From Cyanobacteria bacterium SZAS LIN-3 (GTDB lineage Bacteria; Cyanobacteriota; Vampirovibrionia; Obscuribacterales; Obscuribacteraceae), in the NCBI GenBank assembly GCA_018266215.1, contig JAFEAV010000003.1, positions 62,001-126,000 on the forward strand: a DNA stretch of 64,000 nt, given 5' to 3'. Position 1 is the stretch's first letter; each line of letters opens with the position of its first letter. Of the stretch, positions 26,996-35,496 are shown one piece after another. Position numbers and translations under genes: made by a program. Under the pieces are notes generated by a model, which did not search any database, had not been told where the DNA came from, and was given only the letters and a program-made list of their open reading frames with translations.

Positions 26996-28810
26996 TTACT
27001 TTGCCGTTTCGGCTTGATGCGGCCGGCTGTGCATTTTCATCCAGTTTGTCACCTGGGAAATGATGTCATCATTAAACTGACCCTGTTCAAAAAGCAGGTG
27101 CTGCGATTTGCCGATCAATACCAGGTCTTTGTCGTGGGTTGTGATTTCGCGGATCAGTTTTACCGAGCCCTCGGGTCGGATCAGCAGATCGTTCAGTCCC
27201 TGAAACATGATCACCGGTGTCTTTGTGATCATAGCCGCACACTTGTCGTTGCGCTTGAGGAAACTTGTGTAAGCGTTGAGTTCGGCCGGGGTCATCGTGA
27301 AGCGGCTCTCCGGGTCATGCTCCCAGTATTCGCGCAGATAGGGGTTGGTAGTGGCTCGATTGACAATGTACGATTCGACGTTGGCAACCCGGTCTTTTGA
27401 GGTGAGCATGCCCAGCTCAATCTTGGCCGCGGCCAGCCAGCCGCCGGTCCTCTGCGCCGACGGGACGGCGGCAATCAGGCCGTTGACCAGCTCCGGATGG
27501 TAGGCGACAAACTGCAGCGCCACCGATCCGCCCATAGATTCGCCCAGTATAAAGACCGGCAGCCCCGGAAATTCCCGGCGCAGCACGTCGGCCGAAACGG
27601 CCAGGTCATCGATGGTCCTCTCCAGATCGATTGAATGCAGTGCTTTGAGCGCGGTGTATGCGCCGAAGCCGCGCACGTCGTAAGAAATGACCAGATAGCC
27701 GAGATCGGCCATGCGTCTGCCGAAGTCGTCGAAGGAACCGTGTTGCAGACCAAAGCCCGGTACGCAAACGATTATTCCCTGCGGCTTGACCAGTGGATTC
27801 GTCCATTGTATGCCGGCGGGGTCGCGCATAACTATGCGGTGCCGCTCCCAGGGCACCATGGTTTTGCGCCTGGCGACGGGATCATAAGGGACCGAGCCGC
27901 CCCGGTCGGTTATATGGGTTAAGGCCGCCGGCTTTATAAATGAAAGGTCCTGGCCATTGTCGAGCTTGCCCACGATCAGCTCGGACAACTTGCTCTCCAG
28001 CTGTGCCCTGGTCAACTCCCGGCCGATCAAATGGCTGTATTGGGCCAGTTCTTTGTTTTTATTCCAGTTGCGAAAAATCCAGGCCGAGCGGTCGTTGCAG
28101 GCCTGGGTTTCTTTTTTCTCGCCCAGGGCCCGGTAGACGTCGCTCAAAATGCGCAGTGACCAGCCGTATTGCAGAGATTCCACACCCAGGGTGGAGCCGT
28201 CGCGCCAGGCCAGCTCCTGGTACACGGGCAGCGCTTCTTTGTACTTGCCGTCCTGGAAGTAGCTCGCTCCCAGGCCCTCCAGGCTGCGCATCAAAATGTC
28301 GTCGGTGGCTTCTTTGTTTTTCCACAGTTCGATGGCCGTGAGGAATTGTTCGGCGCTTTTTGTGTGATCACCAATTTCGTAAGTTGATTCGGCCCGGCTG
28401 CATACTATCTCCGCGCGCACCCGCGGCATCTGGCCCGCAGGCAGCTTTTCCAGCAATTTCTCGGCAGTGTCGTAATATTTGAGAGCTTCCCGGTAGTGGC
28501 TCAGGTGAAAGGCGCTGGCACCAGCGGCGGTGGTGACTCTGATGCGTTCCTGTGCCTCAAGATCACTTCTTTTGAGCAGTTCTCTGTAGGTCTTGAGGGC
28601 CAGGTCATAATTGTATTTGTGGTAGGCGTCTATGGCGGCCTCGTGCAGCGATTTAACCGCGGCATTGACCGGGACGGTATCTTCTTGGGTCCCTGTTTTT
28701 GCGTTCTTGGTTGCGGCGCTTGCAGCCGTATTGTTCGACTGGGTGAGGAGCAATGAGGCGGCGAGCAAAATCGCATTCAATGCCGGCAAAAATTTTCTTC
28801 TCGATACCAC
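26996..28810 (-). CDS. Exported TPR / alpha-beta hydrolase fusion
   Basis: A 604-residue protein. It has an N-terminal hydrophobic signal (FLPALNAILLAASLLLTQ), then TPR-like repeats over about residues 55-260 (AIDAYHKYNYDLALKTYREL, SYFQDGKYKEALPVYQEL). A serine hydrolase of the S33/monoacylglycerol-lipase type spans about 340-600. The triad is visible: Ser425 in ILGESMGGS, Asp541 in GLNDLLIRPEG and His571 in KSQHLLFEQG. The oxyanion region is VPGFGLQHGSFDDF. It likely cleaves lipid or peptide esters outside the cytoplasm; TPRs probably bind a partner. The mutarotase gene lies nine bases away in the same direction. Confidence 0.9.
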   Translation of the reverse strand: MVSRRKFLPALNAILLAASLLLTQSNNTAASAATKNAKTGTQEDTVPVNAAVKSLHEAAIDAYHKYNYDLALKTYRELLKRSDLEAQERIRVTTAAGASAFHLSHYREALKYYDTAEKLLEKLPAGQMPRVRAEIVCSRAESTYEIGDHTKSAEQFLTAIELWKNKEATDDILMRSLEGLGASYFQDGKYKEALPVYQELAWRDGSTLGVESLQYGWSLRILSDVYRALGEKKETQACNDRSAWIFRNWNKNKELAQYSHLIGRELTRAQLESKLSELIVGKLDNGQDLSFIKPAALTHITDRGGSVPYDPVARRKTMVPWERHRIVMRDPAGIQWTNPLVKPQGIIVCVPGFGLQHGSFDDFGRRMADLGYLVISYDVRGFGAYTALKALHSIDLERTIDDLAVSADVLRREFPGLPVFILGESMGGSVALQFVAYHPELVNGLIAAVPSAQRTGGWLAAAKIELGMLTSKDRVANVESYIVNRATTNPYLREYWEHDPESRFTMTPAELNAYTSFLKRNDKCAAMITKTPVIMFQGLNDLLIRPEGSVKLIREITTHDKDLVLIGKSQHLLFEQGQFNDDIISQVTNWMKMHSRPHQAETAK

Positions 28811-28819
28811 TTGTAGACC

Positions 28820-29758
28820 TTACTGAGGAGTTGCTGCCAATTTTTGCACACTTATGCCTGCCCGCATGGTGTGGCTTTCTCCGGCCGCCAGGGTGACGGC
28901 ATTTTCCAGGGCATTGGCGGTTTCGATACAGGTCATGGCGCGCCAGCCGTCGGGGCTCATGTCGGACATTTTTGCCGTCAGTTCGGACCAGGGATTCCAG
29001 ACCACCGTTGTTTGCGAACAGTCTTTGTCCACAACAATGCGGCGCAGCCCGACGGGATCGACAAGGTCCACTCTGGCGGTCGTGTTTAAGTAAGGGCGGT
29101 CGGTTTGGCCTGTAAGCTCGATTGTAGCTGGCTCTTGCTTTTTGCGTCGCATGCCGTCGGTTTTATCCAGATATTCACATCCGCCCAGTCCTTCGATGCG
29201 CGCCCTGGTAGCGTCGGCGACGGCCAGATAGGTATGCAGCGCTTCCTCAAACTGAATTGTAGAAGGCGAATTGTTTTGCACTGTCAATTGCAAATGGAGC
29301 TCTCTGCCGAGGCGGACCGTGTAGGTGGCCAGGAAATTATCCCAGCCGAGGGCGCGTGAATTGTCATCGGCGCCGAGGGTGAAAGTCAGCTCCAGATCCT
29401 CGGTCTCCCGGCTGACGCTTTGCAGTTGCCACACGCTGGTGCGGGCAAAGCCGTGCGAGGGGCCGTCAGTGCGCTCACTGTAGGGGTTGGCTTGCCGTCC
29501 CCCAAACCAGGGGAAAATCAGGGGAATGCCGCCGCGAATGGCCTTGCCCGGGGCAAAGGCGGAACGGTCGCTGAGAAAGAGGACCGCTTCACTACCCTCG
29601 GGTTGCCAGTGGCTCAGGTGAGCGCCCTGCAGGTATATCTCAGCCCGGCAGGCACTGGTTTCAATTGAGGCGAAGACCAGCCCCTGGTCGTTCTGGGCAA
29701 AGCTGAGGCTACCGGGGATGGTGAATCTTTCGGTTAAGGATTGCAGGTTTGTGTTCAT
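28820..29758 (-). CDS. D-hexose-6-phosphate mutarotase (YeaD-like)
   Basis: A 312-residue aldose-1-epimerase-fold protein of the YeaD subgroup, interconverting anomers of hexose 6-phosphates. Family segments are YLQGAHLSHWQPEGSEAVLFLS, IRGGIPLIFPWFGG, DGPSHGFARTSVW, FEEALHTYLAVAD, VWNPW and CIETANALENAVTLAAGESH. The catalytic His in SHGFAR and Glu in the C-terminal CIETAN segment are present. Probably first in an operon with the hydrolase that follows. Confidence 0.94.
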   Translation of the reverse strand: MNTNLQSLTERFTIPGSLSFAQNDQGLVFASIETSACRAEIYLQGAHLSHWQPEGSEAVLFLSDRSAFAPGKAIRGGIPLIFPWFGGRQANPYSERTDGPSHGFARTSVWQLQSVSRETEDLELTFTLGADDNSRALGWDNFLATYTVRLGRELHLQLTVQNNSPSTIQFEEALHTYLAVADATRARIEGLGGCEYLDKTDGMRRKKQEPATIELTGQTDRPYLNTTARVDLVDPVGLRRIVVDKDCSQTTVVWNPWSELTAKMSDMSPDGWRAMTCIETANALENAVTLAAGESHTMRAGISVQKLAATPQ

Positions 29759-29850
29759 GCAATGACTTTAAACCATTTCTCTGAATATTTGGCCGGCCTT
29801 ATGCCTGCTGCACCATATGTGGTGCAAGCGCCGCGTCTGGCGGAAATTTC

Positions 29851-30345
29851 CTAGAGCTTGCGGCTGATGCGCTCGACTTGCCTTTGGGCAGCTTCTTCGG
29901 CGCTTATCACTTTGACGCCCGGTATGAAGGGCAGCAGGAAGACCAGGATGACCATCACGACCGGTATGCCGAAGGCTATGCGGAAAATTATCGGGCCGTC
30001 GCCTAAAAAGGAAAGCCAGACAAAAGGAGAGAGGAAGGAGCAGAGCAGGACGAAGGCCAGGACTTTGCTGAGCGGGCTTTTTTGCGGCAAACCCAGGGCC
30101 TGGGAAAGTATCATCACCCCGGACATGATAAAGGCTACGCCGATGGCGCCTATGACAAAGAGCGGTGCGTGGACGGCCCCTTGCGGCTTTATGACGCCGA
30201 GGCCGATGAGCAGCGGCAGGCTGCCTACGGCCATGACAAGGATGGCCATGAGCACCGATGGCGCACCCTGCTGCTGCTTTTGCGCCGATATTTCAAAGCG
30301 CTCTACTGACAGCTCTTTTCGCCGCTTTTCCTGTCGTTTTTTCAT
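29851..30345 (-). CDS. Four-helix membrane protein, hypothetical
   Basis: A 164-residue protein. A basic N-terminus (KKRQEKRRKE) is followed by four hydrophobic helices: VLMAILVMAVGSLPLLIGLGV, PLFVIGAIGVAFIMSGVMIL, VLAFVLLCSFLSPFVWLSFL and FRIAFGIPVVMVILVFLLPF. A short charged C-terminus with EEAAQRQVERIS follows. No family recognised. Confidence 0.75.
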   Translation of the reverse strand: MKKRQEKRRKELSVERFEISAQKQQQGAPSVLMAILVMAVGSLPLLIGLGVIKPQGAVHAPLFVIGAIGVAFIMSGVMILSQALGLPQKSPLSKVLAFVLLCSFLSPFVWLSFLGDGPIIFRIAFGIPVVMVILVFLLPFIPGVKVISAEEAAQRQVERISRKL

Positions 30346-30454
30346 CCTGTCGAACCTGGCCCTTTTGCAGGCCTCAATTTGTATATGATTTATGCCCCGT
30401 GTTAATGTAAACTTGCCCGTAGGCTACTATTCAATCGCTTCGAATGGAAAAAAC

Positions 30455-31156
30455 ATGGAATTCTCAAAAGTTTTGAAATCGGCGGTCCTGTCCGCCTCAG
30501 CACTGTTTTCACTGGTGACTGCGCAGGCTCTCTATGCGCCGGCGGCTCTGGCCGATCCCGGTCTGGCTTATGACGGCGAGCATGATGTGCTGATTTTGCC
30601 CGATTGCGATGTGGCTGTTCGCTACAACAACAAAACCTTTGTGCCGGTCAAAGCCGTTTCCACCCTTGATGGCCCCGACTTTTTCCTTAAAATCAAACCG
30701 ATTAAGGCTTTTCGTATCTACGAAGATTATTCGGCCGCCAATATGAAAGCTGCCCCCGAGCAAATTATTGTCGAGAGCTACGATGTCGGACAGATCGGCG
30801 CCTTTGGCGTTTCGCGCTTCAACAAAGACTTTATGGCCAAAAATCGGGTACGCGAGGTGCAGTTCACCAACGATCGCGTCAATAAAGAGACTGGCCTGTC
30901 CGATACAGCCCATATCGGTATCACGGCGGTGAAGAGCTTCGAAGTGGCTGGTAAATCCGGCGAGACCCCATATTATCTGCATGTTTTTCAGACGCCCAAT
31001 CATCTGACGCTGTTTGCCCGGATGATGCGCAGCACATCGCGTGAGTTTGGAGAGGACCCGGCTGTTATTGTCACGCAATTACGGGTAAATAATACCGCTA
31101 ACTGTGTGGGCAATATACAACTCGATGACCAGAGTAAAAAGGTCGTCGCCCAGTAA
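30455..31156 (+). CDS. Secreted hypothetical protein
   Basis: The 233 residues from the ATG at 30455 start with a signal peptide (VLKSAVLSASALFSLVTAQA, cleavage near PAALA-DPG). The mature part is mixed alpha/beta with no recognised motif. A longer frame from 30392 would precede the signal with unrelated sequence. It is followed 20 bases later by the antiporter gene, so the two may be co-transcribed. Function unknown. Confidence 0.78.
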   Translation: MEFSKVLKSAVLSASALFSLVTAQALYAPAALADPGLAYDGEHDVLILPDCDVAVRYNNKTFVPVKAVSTLDGPDFFLKIKPIKAFRIYEDYSAANMKAAPEQIIVESYDVGQIGAFGVSRFNKDFMAKNRVREVQFTNDRVNKETGLSDTAHIGITAVKSFEVAGKSGETPYYLHVFQTPNHLTLFARMMRSTSREFGEDPAVIVTQLRVNNTANCVGNIQLDDQSKKVVAQ

Positions 31157-31176
31157 AGAAAGGGCCGGCTAACTAG

Positions 31177-32526
31177 ATGGAATCAGCAGTAGCGATTATT
31201 TCCGTTAGTGCAATAATCTTCCTGGCGCATTTATTCGGTGGTCTTTTCGATAAGACGCGCATCCCCGATGTCCTGCCCCTGGTGTTGATCGGCGTGCTCA
31301 TGGGCCCGGTCTTTCATATGGTGTCGCCCCATGACTTTGGTGGCGTGGGTTCGGTTTTTACCTCCATAGCGCTGATAATTATTCTCTTTGATTGCGGTAT
31401 CGATCTTGATCTGGGCATGCTCAGCAAGGCGGTGGCCCCGGCTCTGCGTCTCGGTCTTCTGACTTTTGCCATAACCGTGGCCACGACTGTTCTTCTGGCC
31501 GGATACGCTCTCAAACTTTCGCCCATTGATGGCTGCATACTTGGCTGCATCGCCGCGGCCGTGTCTCCGCCGGTTGTGATACCGATGCTGGCCAAGCTCA
31601 GTTGCAGCGAACACACCCGTACAACCTTGATACTGGAGTCCACTATCTGTGAGGTGCTGGGCATCGTCAGCACTCTTGCCTGCGTGCAGATAGCCACCGC
31701 TGCCAACGTGCAGCCGACCGTGATTGTGGGCGGCATCATCGCCTCCTTCGTCCTGGCGGCCATGATCGGTGTGGCCGCGGCGCTTCTCTGGTCCAGTGTA
31801 TTGAAAATTATTCGCCGGGTGGAAAACAGCATTTTTTGCACCCCTGCTTTTGTCTGCATGGTCTATGCCACCGCCGAATTACTCGGCTACAGTGGGCCCG
31901 TTGCTGCCCTGGTCTTTGGTCTTGTACTGGGCAATGTGCGCGATTTGAAATTTTTGCAGAAGATACCTTACTTGCAAAACCAGGCTGTGACCCTGACCCA
32001 TCAGGAAAAAACCTTTTTCGCGGCCCTGGTCTTTTTCCTCAAGTCGCTCTTCTTTGTCTATGTCGGCCTGTCCATGCAATTCGACGACAAGTATCTGGTG
32101 GTAGCTGCTCTGGTATTGACCGTCTGGACAATGCTGGTGCGCCTCATCATCACACGCTGTTCTCTGCCCAAGTCACTGGGCATCTATGACCTGTCGATTT
32201 CTTCGGTGATGGTGCCTAAGGGATTGGCGGCCGCCGTCCTGGCCTCTCTTGTCAGTCAGGCCGGTATCGCTTCGGCGCCGATTATTCGCGAAGTGGCATT
32301 CGGGGTGATTCTTTTCAGCATCTCTGCTGTTGCCCTGATGACCTTCCTGATCGAGCGCGGGCTGGCTACTTCGTTTTACAACTATATATTTGCCGAGTCG
32401 GCCGTGGTAGCGACCGCCGCGGCGACGGGCGATGGCACGGCTGCGCCCGCGCCCACCGAACCGGCCCCGTCCCAAAACACGGATTCGGCCGTGGATCCCA
32501 GTCCCTTGGCCAATTCTGATACATGA
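31177..32526 (+). CDS. CPA2-type cation:proton antiporter
   Basis: A 449-residue polytopic inner-membrane protein of the Na+/H+ (KefB/NapA-like) exchanger family, with about 12 helices. Family marks are PDVLPLVLIGVLMGPVF at the start, FDCGIDLDL in the fourth helix, GCIAAAVSPPVVIPML, and SSVMVPKGLAAAVLASL near the end. The tail after residue 415 is a Thr/Ala/Pro-rich disordered extension. There is no C-terminal RCK/TrkA domain, so it is not KefB itself. Ion is not determinable. Confidence 0.9.
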   Translation: MESAVAIISVSAIIFLAHLFGGLFDKTRIPDVLPLVLIGVLMGPVFHMVSPHDFGGVGSVFTSIALIIILFDCGIDLDLGMLSKAVAPALRLGLLTFAITVATTVLLAGYALKLSPIDGCILGCIAAAVSPPVVIPMLAKLSCSEHTRTTLILESTICEVLGIVSTLACVQIATAANVQPTVIVGGIIASFVLAAMIGVAAALLWSSVLKIIRRVENSIFCTPAFVCMVYATAELLGYSGPVAALVFGLVLGNVRDLKFLQKIPYLQNQAVTLTHQEKTFFAALVFFLKSLFFVYVGLSMQFDDKYLVVAALVLTVWTMLVRLIITRCSLPKSLGIYDLSISSVMVPKGLAAAVLASLVSQAGIASAPIIREVAFGVILFSISAVALMTFLIERGLATSFYNYIFAESAVVATAAATGDGTAAPAPTEPAPSQNTDSAVDPSPLANSDT

Positions 32527-32649
32527 GCTGACGTTAAGAGATGTTAGTCATTTTCCAAAACATTGCGGCAAAATCGCCGTTGAGGATCTAACCTAATCTG
32601 GTCCGCCCGGAAACTGACTGGTTTACTTCTTTCCAAGAGGTCGTGTGAT

Positions 32650-32970
32650 ATGTGGCTACAACTCGTTAAGACATTTTATATTGGACAGGTTGCTTGTGAG
32701 CAGGCTGTGGAAGCCATCAAAAAGCAAAGTGAAACCGTCTGCGGCAAAAAAGACGAATTGAAGCACAAGGTCCAGGAATTCAAGTCCGAGAAGATTTTCG
32801 ATAAGGAAAAATTTGAAGGCAAGATCAAGGAAAACGTCGCTTCGCTGCGTAAGGGTTTCAAAACTTTCGATCATGCCTGTGATGCTCTGAACGGCCTGCT
32901 GATTGAGACGGCTGAGATGAAAGACTCGCTCATTCTCCAGGAAAGTGAAAAGGAGCTGGTGGCGTCTTGA
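32650..32970 (+). CDS. Small helical protein, hypothetical
   Basis: A 106-residue Lys- and Glu-rich helical protein (KKQSETVCGKKDELKHKV, EKIFDKEKFEGKIKENV), probably a coiled coil or four-helix bundle. No signal peptide. Its stop TGA overlaps the TTG start of the nitroreductase gene (TTGA), so the two are translationally coupled. No family recognised. The 123 bases upstream hold no gene; a CGGC/GCCG mini-hairpin is the only structure seen. Confidence 0.72.
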   Translation: MWLQLVKTFYIGQVACEQAVEAIKKQSETVCGKKDELKHKVQEFKSEKIFDKEKFEGKIKENVASLRKGFKTFDHACDALNGLLIETAEMKDSLILQESEKELVAS

Positions 32971-33638
32971 AGACAGCGGAATCCCATAGTCATGCCGTAT
33001 TGAGCGGCGAAGACCTGCTCAAACAGCTCAACTGGCGCTATGCCACCAAAAAATTTGATCCGGCTAGAAAAATCGACGACGCTACCTATGCTGTGCTTGA
33101 GAGTGCACTGCGGCTTTCGGCTTCCAGTTATGGACTGCAGCCCTGGAAGTTTGTGGTGGTCACCGACCCGGCCGTGAAAAAAGAGCTGTCCGTTGCGGCA
33201 TACAGTCAGCCGCAGCCGGCCGACTGTTCGCATCTTGTGGTTATCTGTCGCCAGGCCGTGCTGGACGAAGCGTATCTGGACCATTATGTGCAGTATACCG
33301 CTGAGCAGCGCTCACTGCCTGAGGACAAGAAGGCGGCTTTTAAGGGCATGATGGCCGGCTTTATCAACGGCACACCGGCCGCTGATAAGGACGTCTGGGC
33401 GGCCAAGCAATGTTATATTGCCCTGGGCTTTTTGCTCAGCGCCGCCGCCCTGCAGGGTGTCGATGCCTGCCCCATGGAAGGCTTCGATAAGGCTGCTTTC
33501 GACAGGATTTTGCACCTGCCTGATAAGGGCTGTCACAGTGTAGTGCTCTGTCCTCTCGGCTATCGCAGCGGAGAGGACCACTATGGCGATCTTCCTAAGG
33601 TGCGCTTCCCCGCCTCCGAGACAATCATCAGGATTTGA
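32967..33638 (+). CDS. Nitroreductase-family oxidoreductase
   Basis: A 223-residue FMN-dependent NAD(P)H oxidoreductase. Marks are NWRYATKKFDPARKI at the N-terminus, LRLSASSYGLQPWKFVVVTDP (FMN-binding), YIALGFLLSAAALQGVDACPMEGFD, and VVLCPLGYRSGEDHYGDLPKVR. It probably reduces quinones, nitro compounds or similar acceptors. The start is TTG at 32967, with AAGGAG upstream; no ATG fits. Its end is near the convergent ferredoxin-MBL gene. Confidence 0.93.
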   Translation: MKTAESHSHAVLSGEDLLKQLNWRYATKKFDPARKIDDATYAVLESALRLSASSYGLQPWKFVVVTDPAVKKELSVAAYSQPQPADCSHLVVICRQAVLDEAYLDHYVQYTAEQRSLPEDKKAAFKGMMAGFINGTPAADKDVWAAKQCYIALGFLLSAAALQGVDACPMEGFDKAAFDRILHLPDKGCHSVVLCPLGYRSGEDHYGDLPKVRFPASETIIRI

Positions 33639-33654
33639 AGCGAGCTGACACTTC

Positions 33655-34512
33655 TCAGTGCATGCGTGCCACCAGCTCGCTCAGCTTTTCTTTCATCCGC
33701 TCCCGGGGCAGATGGCCGCGATTGCCGTGGCCTGCCAGTACCCATTCAAAGTCATAGGCCAGAAGCCTGCGCATAGATTTTGTCTGCTCGGCCCAGCTGT
33801 ACCAGCAGTGGCTTTCGTGTGCGTACAGACTGTCGTCATCGGGGTCGTAGGCGAGATGGTCGCCGGTGAAGAGCACGGTGTTTTTGTATAGCAAAACCAT
33901 GTGTCCGCGGGTGTGACCGGGGGTGACGATGATCTTAAAATCCGGGGCGAAATCAAGCTGCTCCCGCTCGTCGATGACAATTTCCGACTCGGGCTGAGCG
34001 CTCAATTCGTCGCGATGAATCAGGCGCTGGGCTCCAAACTCGGCCGCATACTTATCGGCGTCGGCGACATCGTCGCGGTGGGTGAGAAAAATATACTTGA
34101 TGCCACCAAGGGCGGTGAAGCGTCTGACCAGGTGCGGCAAATATTTGGGTGAATCGATGAGCCAGTTGCCCTCTGGATGCGTGATGAAGAAGCTGTTGCC
34201 GCCGTAGGAAGCGGCGGAGTTGAAGCCGCAATAGTAGACGTCGTCGGTGATCGGCAGGGGGAAGTCGTCCATGACGTTGGGCTTGATTTTTGAGCGGTTG
34301 CCTATCGAGCCGACCGGACAGGCGAGCAGGGCGCGCATGGCATGGACTTCTTCCAGGGGCGATACTGGCTGGGTGCGGACATAAGAATATTCGCCCTGGT
34401 CAGCAAATACGTCGGGGGCCAATTGGCGACAGGTATCGCAGTTGATGCAGGTGCGGTCGACAAAGAAATTGCCCGGCACATTCTCATTAACAAGTTTCTT
34501 TTCGTCAGCCAT
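33655..34512 (-). CDS. Ferredoxin / metallo-beta-lactamase-fold fusion
   Basis: A 285-residue protein. Residues 15-75 form a ferredoxin-like domain with Cys22, Cys25, Cys28 and Cys65 (CINCDTC and ACPVG), enough for one [4Fe-4S] cluster. Residues 85-285 are a metallo-beta-lactamase fold with TPGHTRGH (His200) and FTGDHLAYD (Asp218). The usual HxHxDH reads HRDDVAD at 145-151, so the second His is absent and the metal site is altered. Similar ferredoxin-MBL fusions, I recall, occur in cyanobacteria. The last gene of a four-gene run with a two-component pair; a redox role is inferred. Confidence 0.88.
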   Translation of the reverse strand: MADEKKLVNENVPGNFFVDRTCINCDTCRQLAPDVFADQGEYSYVRTQPVSPLEEVHAMRALLACPVGSIGNRSKIKPNVMDDFPLPITDDVYYCGFNSAASYGGNSFFITHPEGNWLIDSPKYLPHLVRRFTALGGIKYIFLTHRDDVADADKYAAEFGAQRLIHRDELSAQPESEIVIDEREQLDFAPDFKIIVTPGHTRGHMVLLYKNTVLFTGDHLAYDPDDDSLYAHESHCWYSWAEQTKSMRRLLAYDFEWVLAGHGNRGHLPRERMKEKLSELVARMH

Positions 34513-34531
34513 TGTTTTTCAGCACCCTGTT

Positions 34532-35476
34532 TTAGCTGCCTGAGCGCAGCTTCTTGTAGATCTCGTCGGCTTCACCTGCGCGGTTTTGTTTGTATAAAAG
34601 TTTGGCGTAGGTCTCCAGCATTGTTTTGTATTCCGGATCTTTTACGCCGGCCGCCGGCGGCGATTTTTCTTTGATCGCTATGGCCTTTTTGTAGAGAGGT
34701 TCGGCGCTGCCCAGGTCCCCAATACTATAGTCTAGCTGAGCGAGCTGGTAGAGGCAGGGGTAGAGTTCACTTTCCGAGGCCTGGTTTTGTTCCATTATTT
34801 CCAGGGCCTGCGATAACCTGGCTTTCGCCTCGGCCGTCTCCTGTATGACCTGCAGGCAGGCGGCGTAGTCCATCAAAAGTGCGGCTGTCTTCATCGTCGG
34901 CGCCCCTGCTTTCCTGTCCGTCGCCAGGGCATCAAAAAGCCTATTCATCTTGATCAGATTGGCTTCTTTCTTCAGGTGAAATTGTTTGTCCAATTCACTT
35001 GCCGAGCGGTCGACATGGCCTACTTTTGTGCCGGTCTGCAAGGTATAGGCTTGACCGCGTTCGTAGCGCTTGCCGTTGAATATTACCCAGCCTTTGTCGT
35101 CCTTGCCGCCGTTGAAACCGATGGTGTAATAGGTGTCGAACGGCACCGGCAGTCCTTCCGGTAGTGGGGCGAAGGGGCTGGCCCGTTTGACTCCGATCAG
35201 TGCCAGCGTGTCGGCGCGGTTGTCGCCGGATGATTGGGCCATAGTGATGCTGGAGAGTGTGCCGTCTTTTTCGATGATCATGTGCAACTTTACTTGCTTG
35301 AACATGAGTTCTTCCGGCACCCACCATGTTTTCTGAATGCGGCTCCAGATGTCGGCGTAATAAGATTTGATCGCCGTCGGTTCGGCTGAGCCGGTGGTGT
35401 CGGCCAGCCCGGCGTGTACGCCCACCGAAGCGGTGAGAAGTAGGGAAAAAAGAGTCACTCTGATTTTCGGGGTCAA
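34532..35476 (-). CDS. Secreted TonB-C-like plus TPR protein
   Basis: A 314-residue protein. A signal peptide (VTLFSLLLTASVGVHAGLA) is followed by a TonB_C-like domain over about residues 35-125 (YYADIWSRIQKTWWVP, LHMIIEKDGTLSSITM, ADTLALIGVKRASPFAPLP). C-terminal TPRs span about 215-314 (AACLQVIQETAEAKARLSQAL-like, YSIGDLGSAEPLYKKAIAI, AKLLYKQNRAGEADEIYKKL). The start is TTG at 35476 behind AAAGGA. It lies between the histidine kinase (20 bases upstream) and ferredoxin-MBL genes (19 bases downstream). No N-terminal anchor typical of TonB. Confidence 0.85.
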   Translation of the reverse strand: MTPKIRVTLFSLLLTASVGVHAGLADTTGSAEPTAIKSYYADIWSRIQKTWWVPEELMFKQVKLHMIIEKDGTLSSITMAQSSGDNRADTLALIGVKRASPFAPLPEGLPVPFDTYYTIGFNGGKDDKGWVIFNGKRYERGQAYTLQTGTKVGHVDRSASELDKQFHLKKEANLIKMNRLFDALATDRKAGAPTMKTAALLMDYAACLQVIQETAEAKARLSQALEIMEQNQASESELYPCLYQLAQLDYSIGDLGSAEPLYKKAIAIKEKSPPAAGVKDPEYKTMLETYAKLLYKQNRAGEADEIYKKLRSGS

Positions 35477-35496
35477 GGCCAGTTCCTTTCTGCTTA

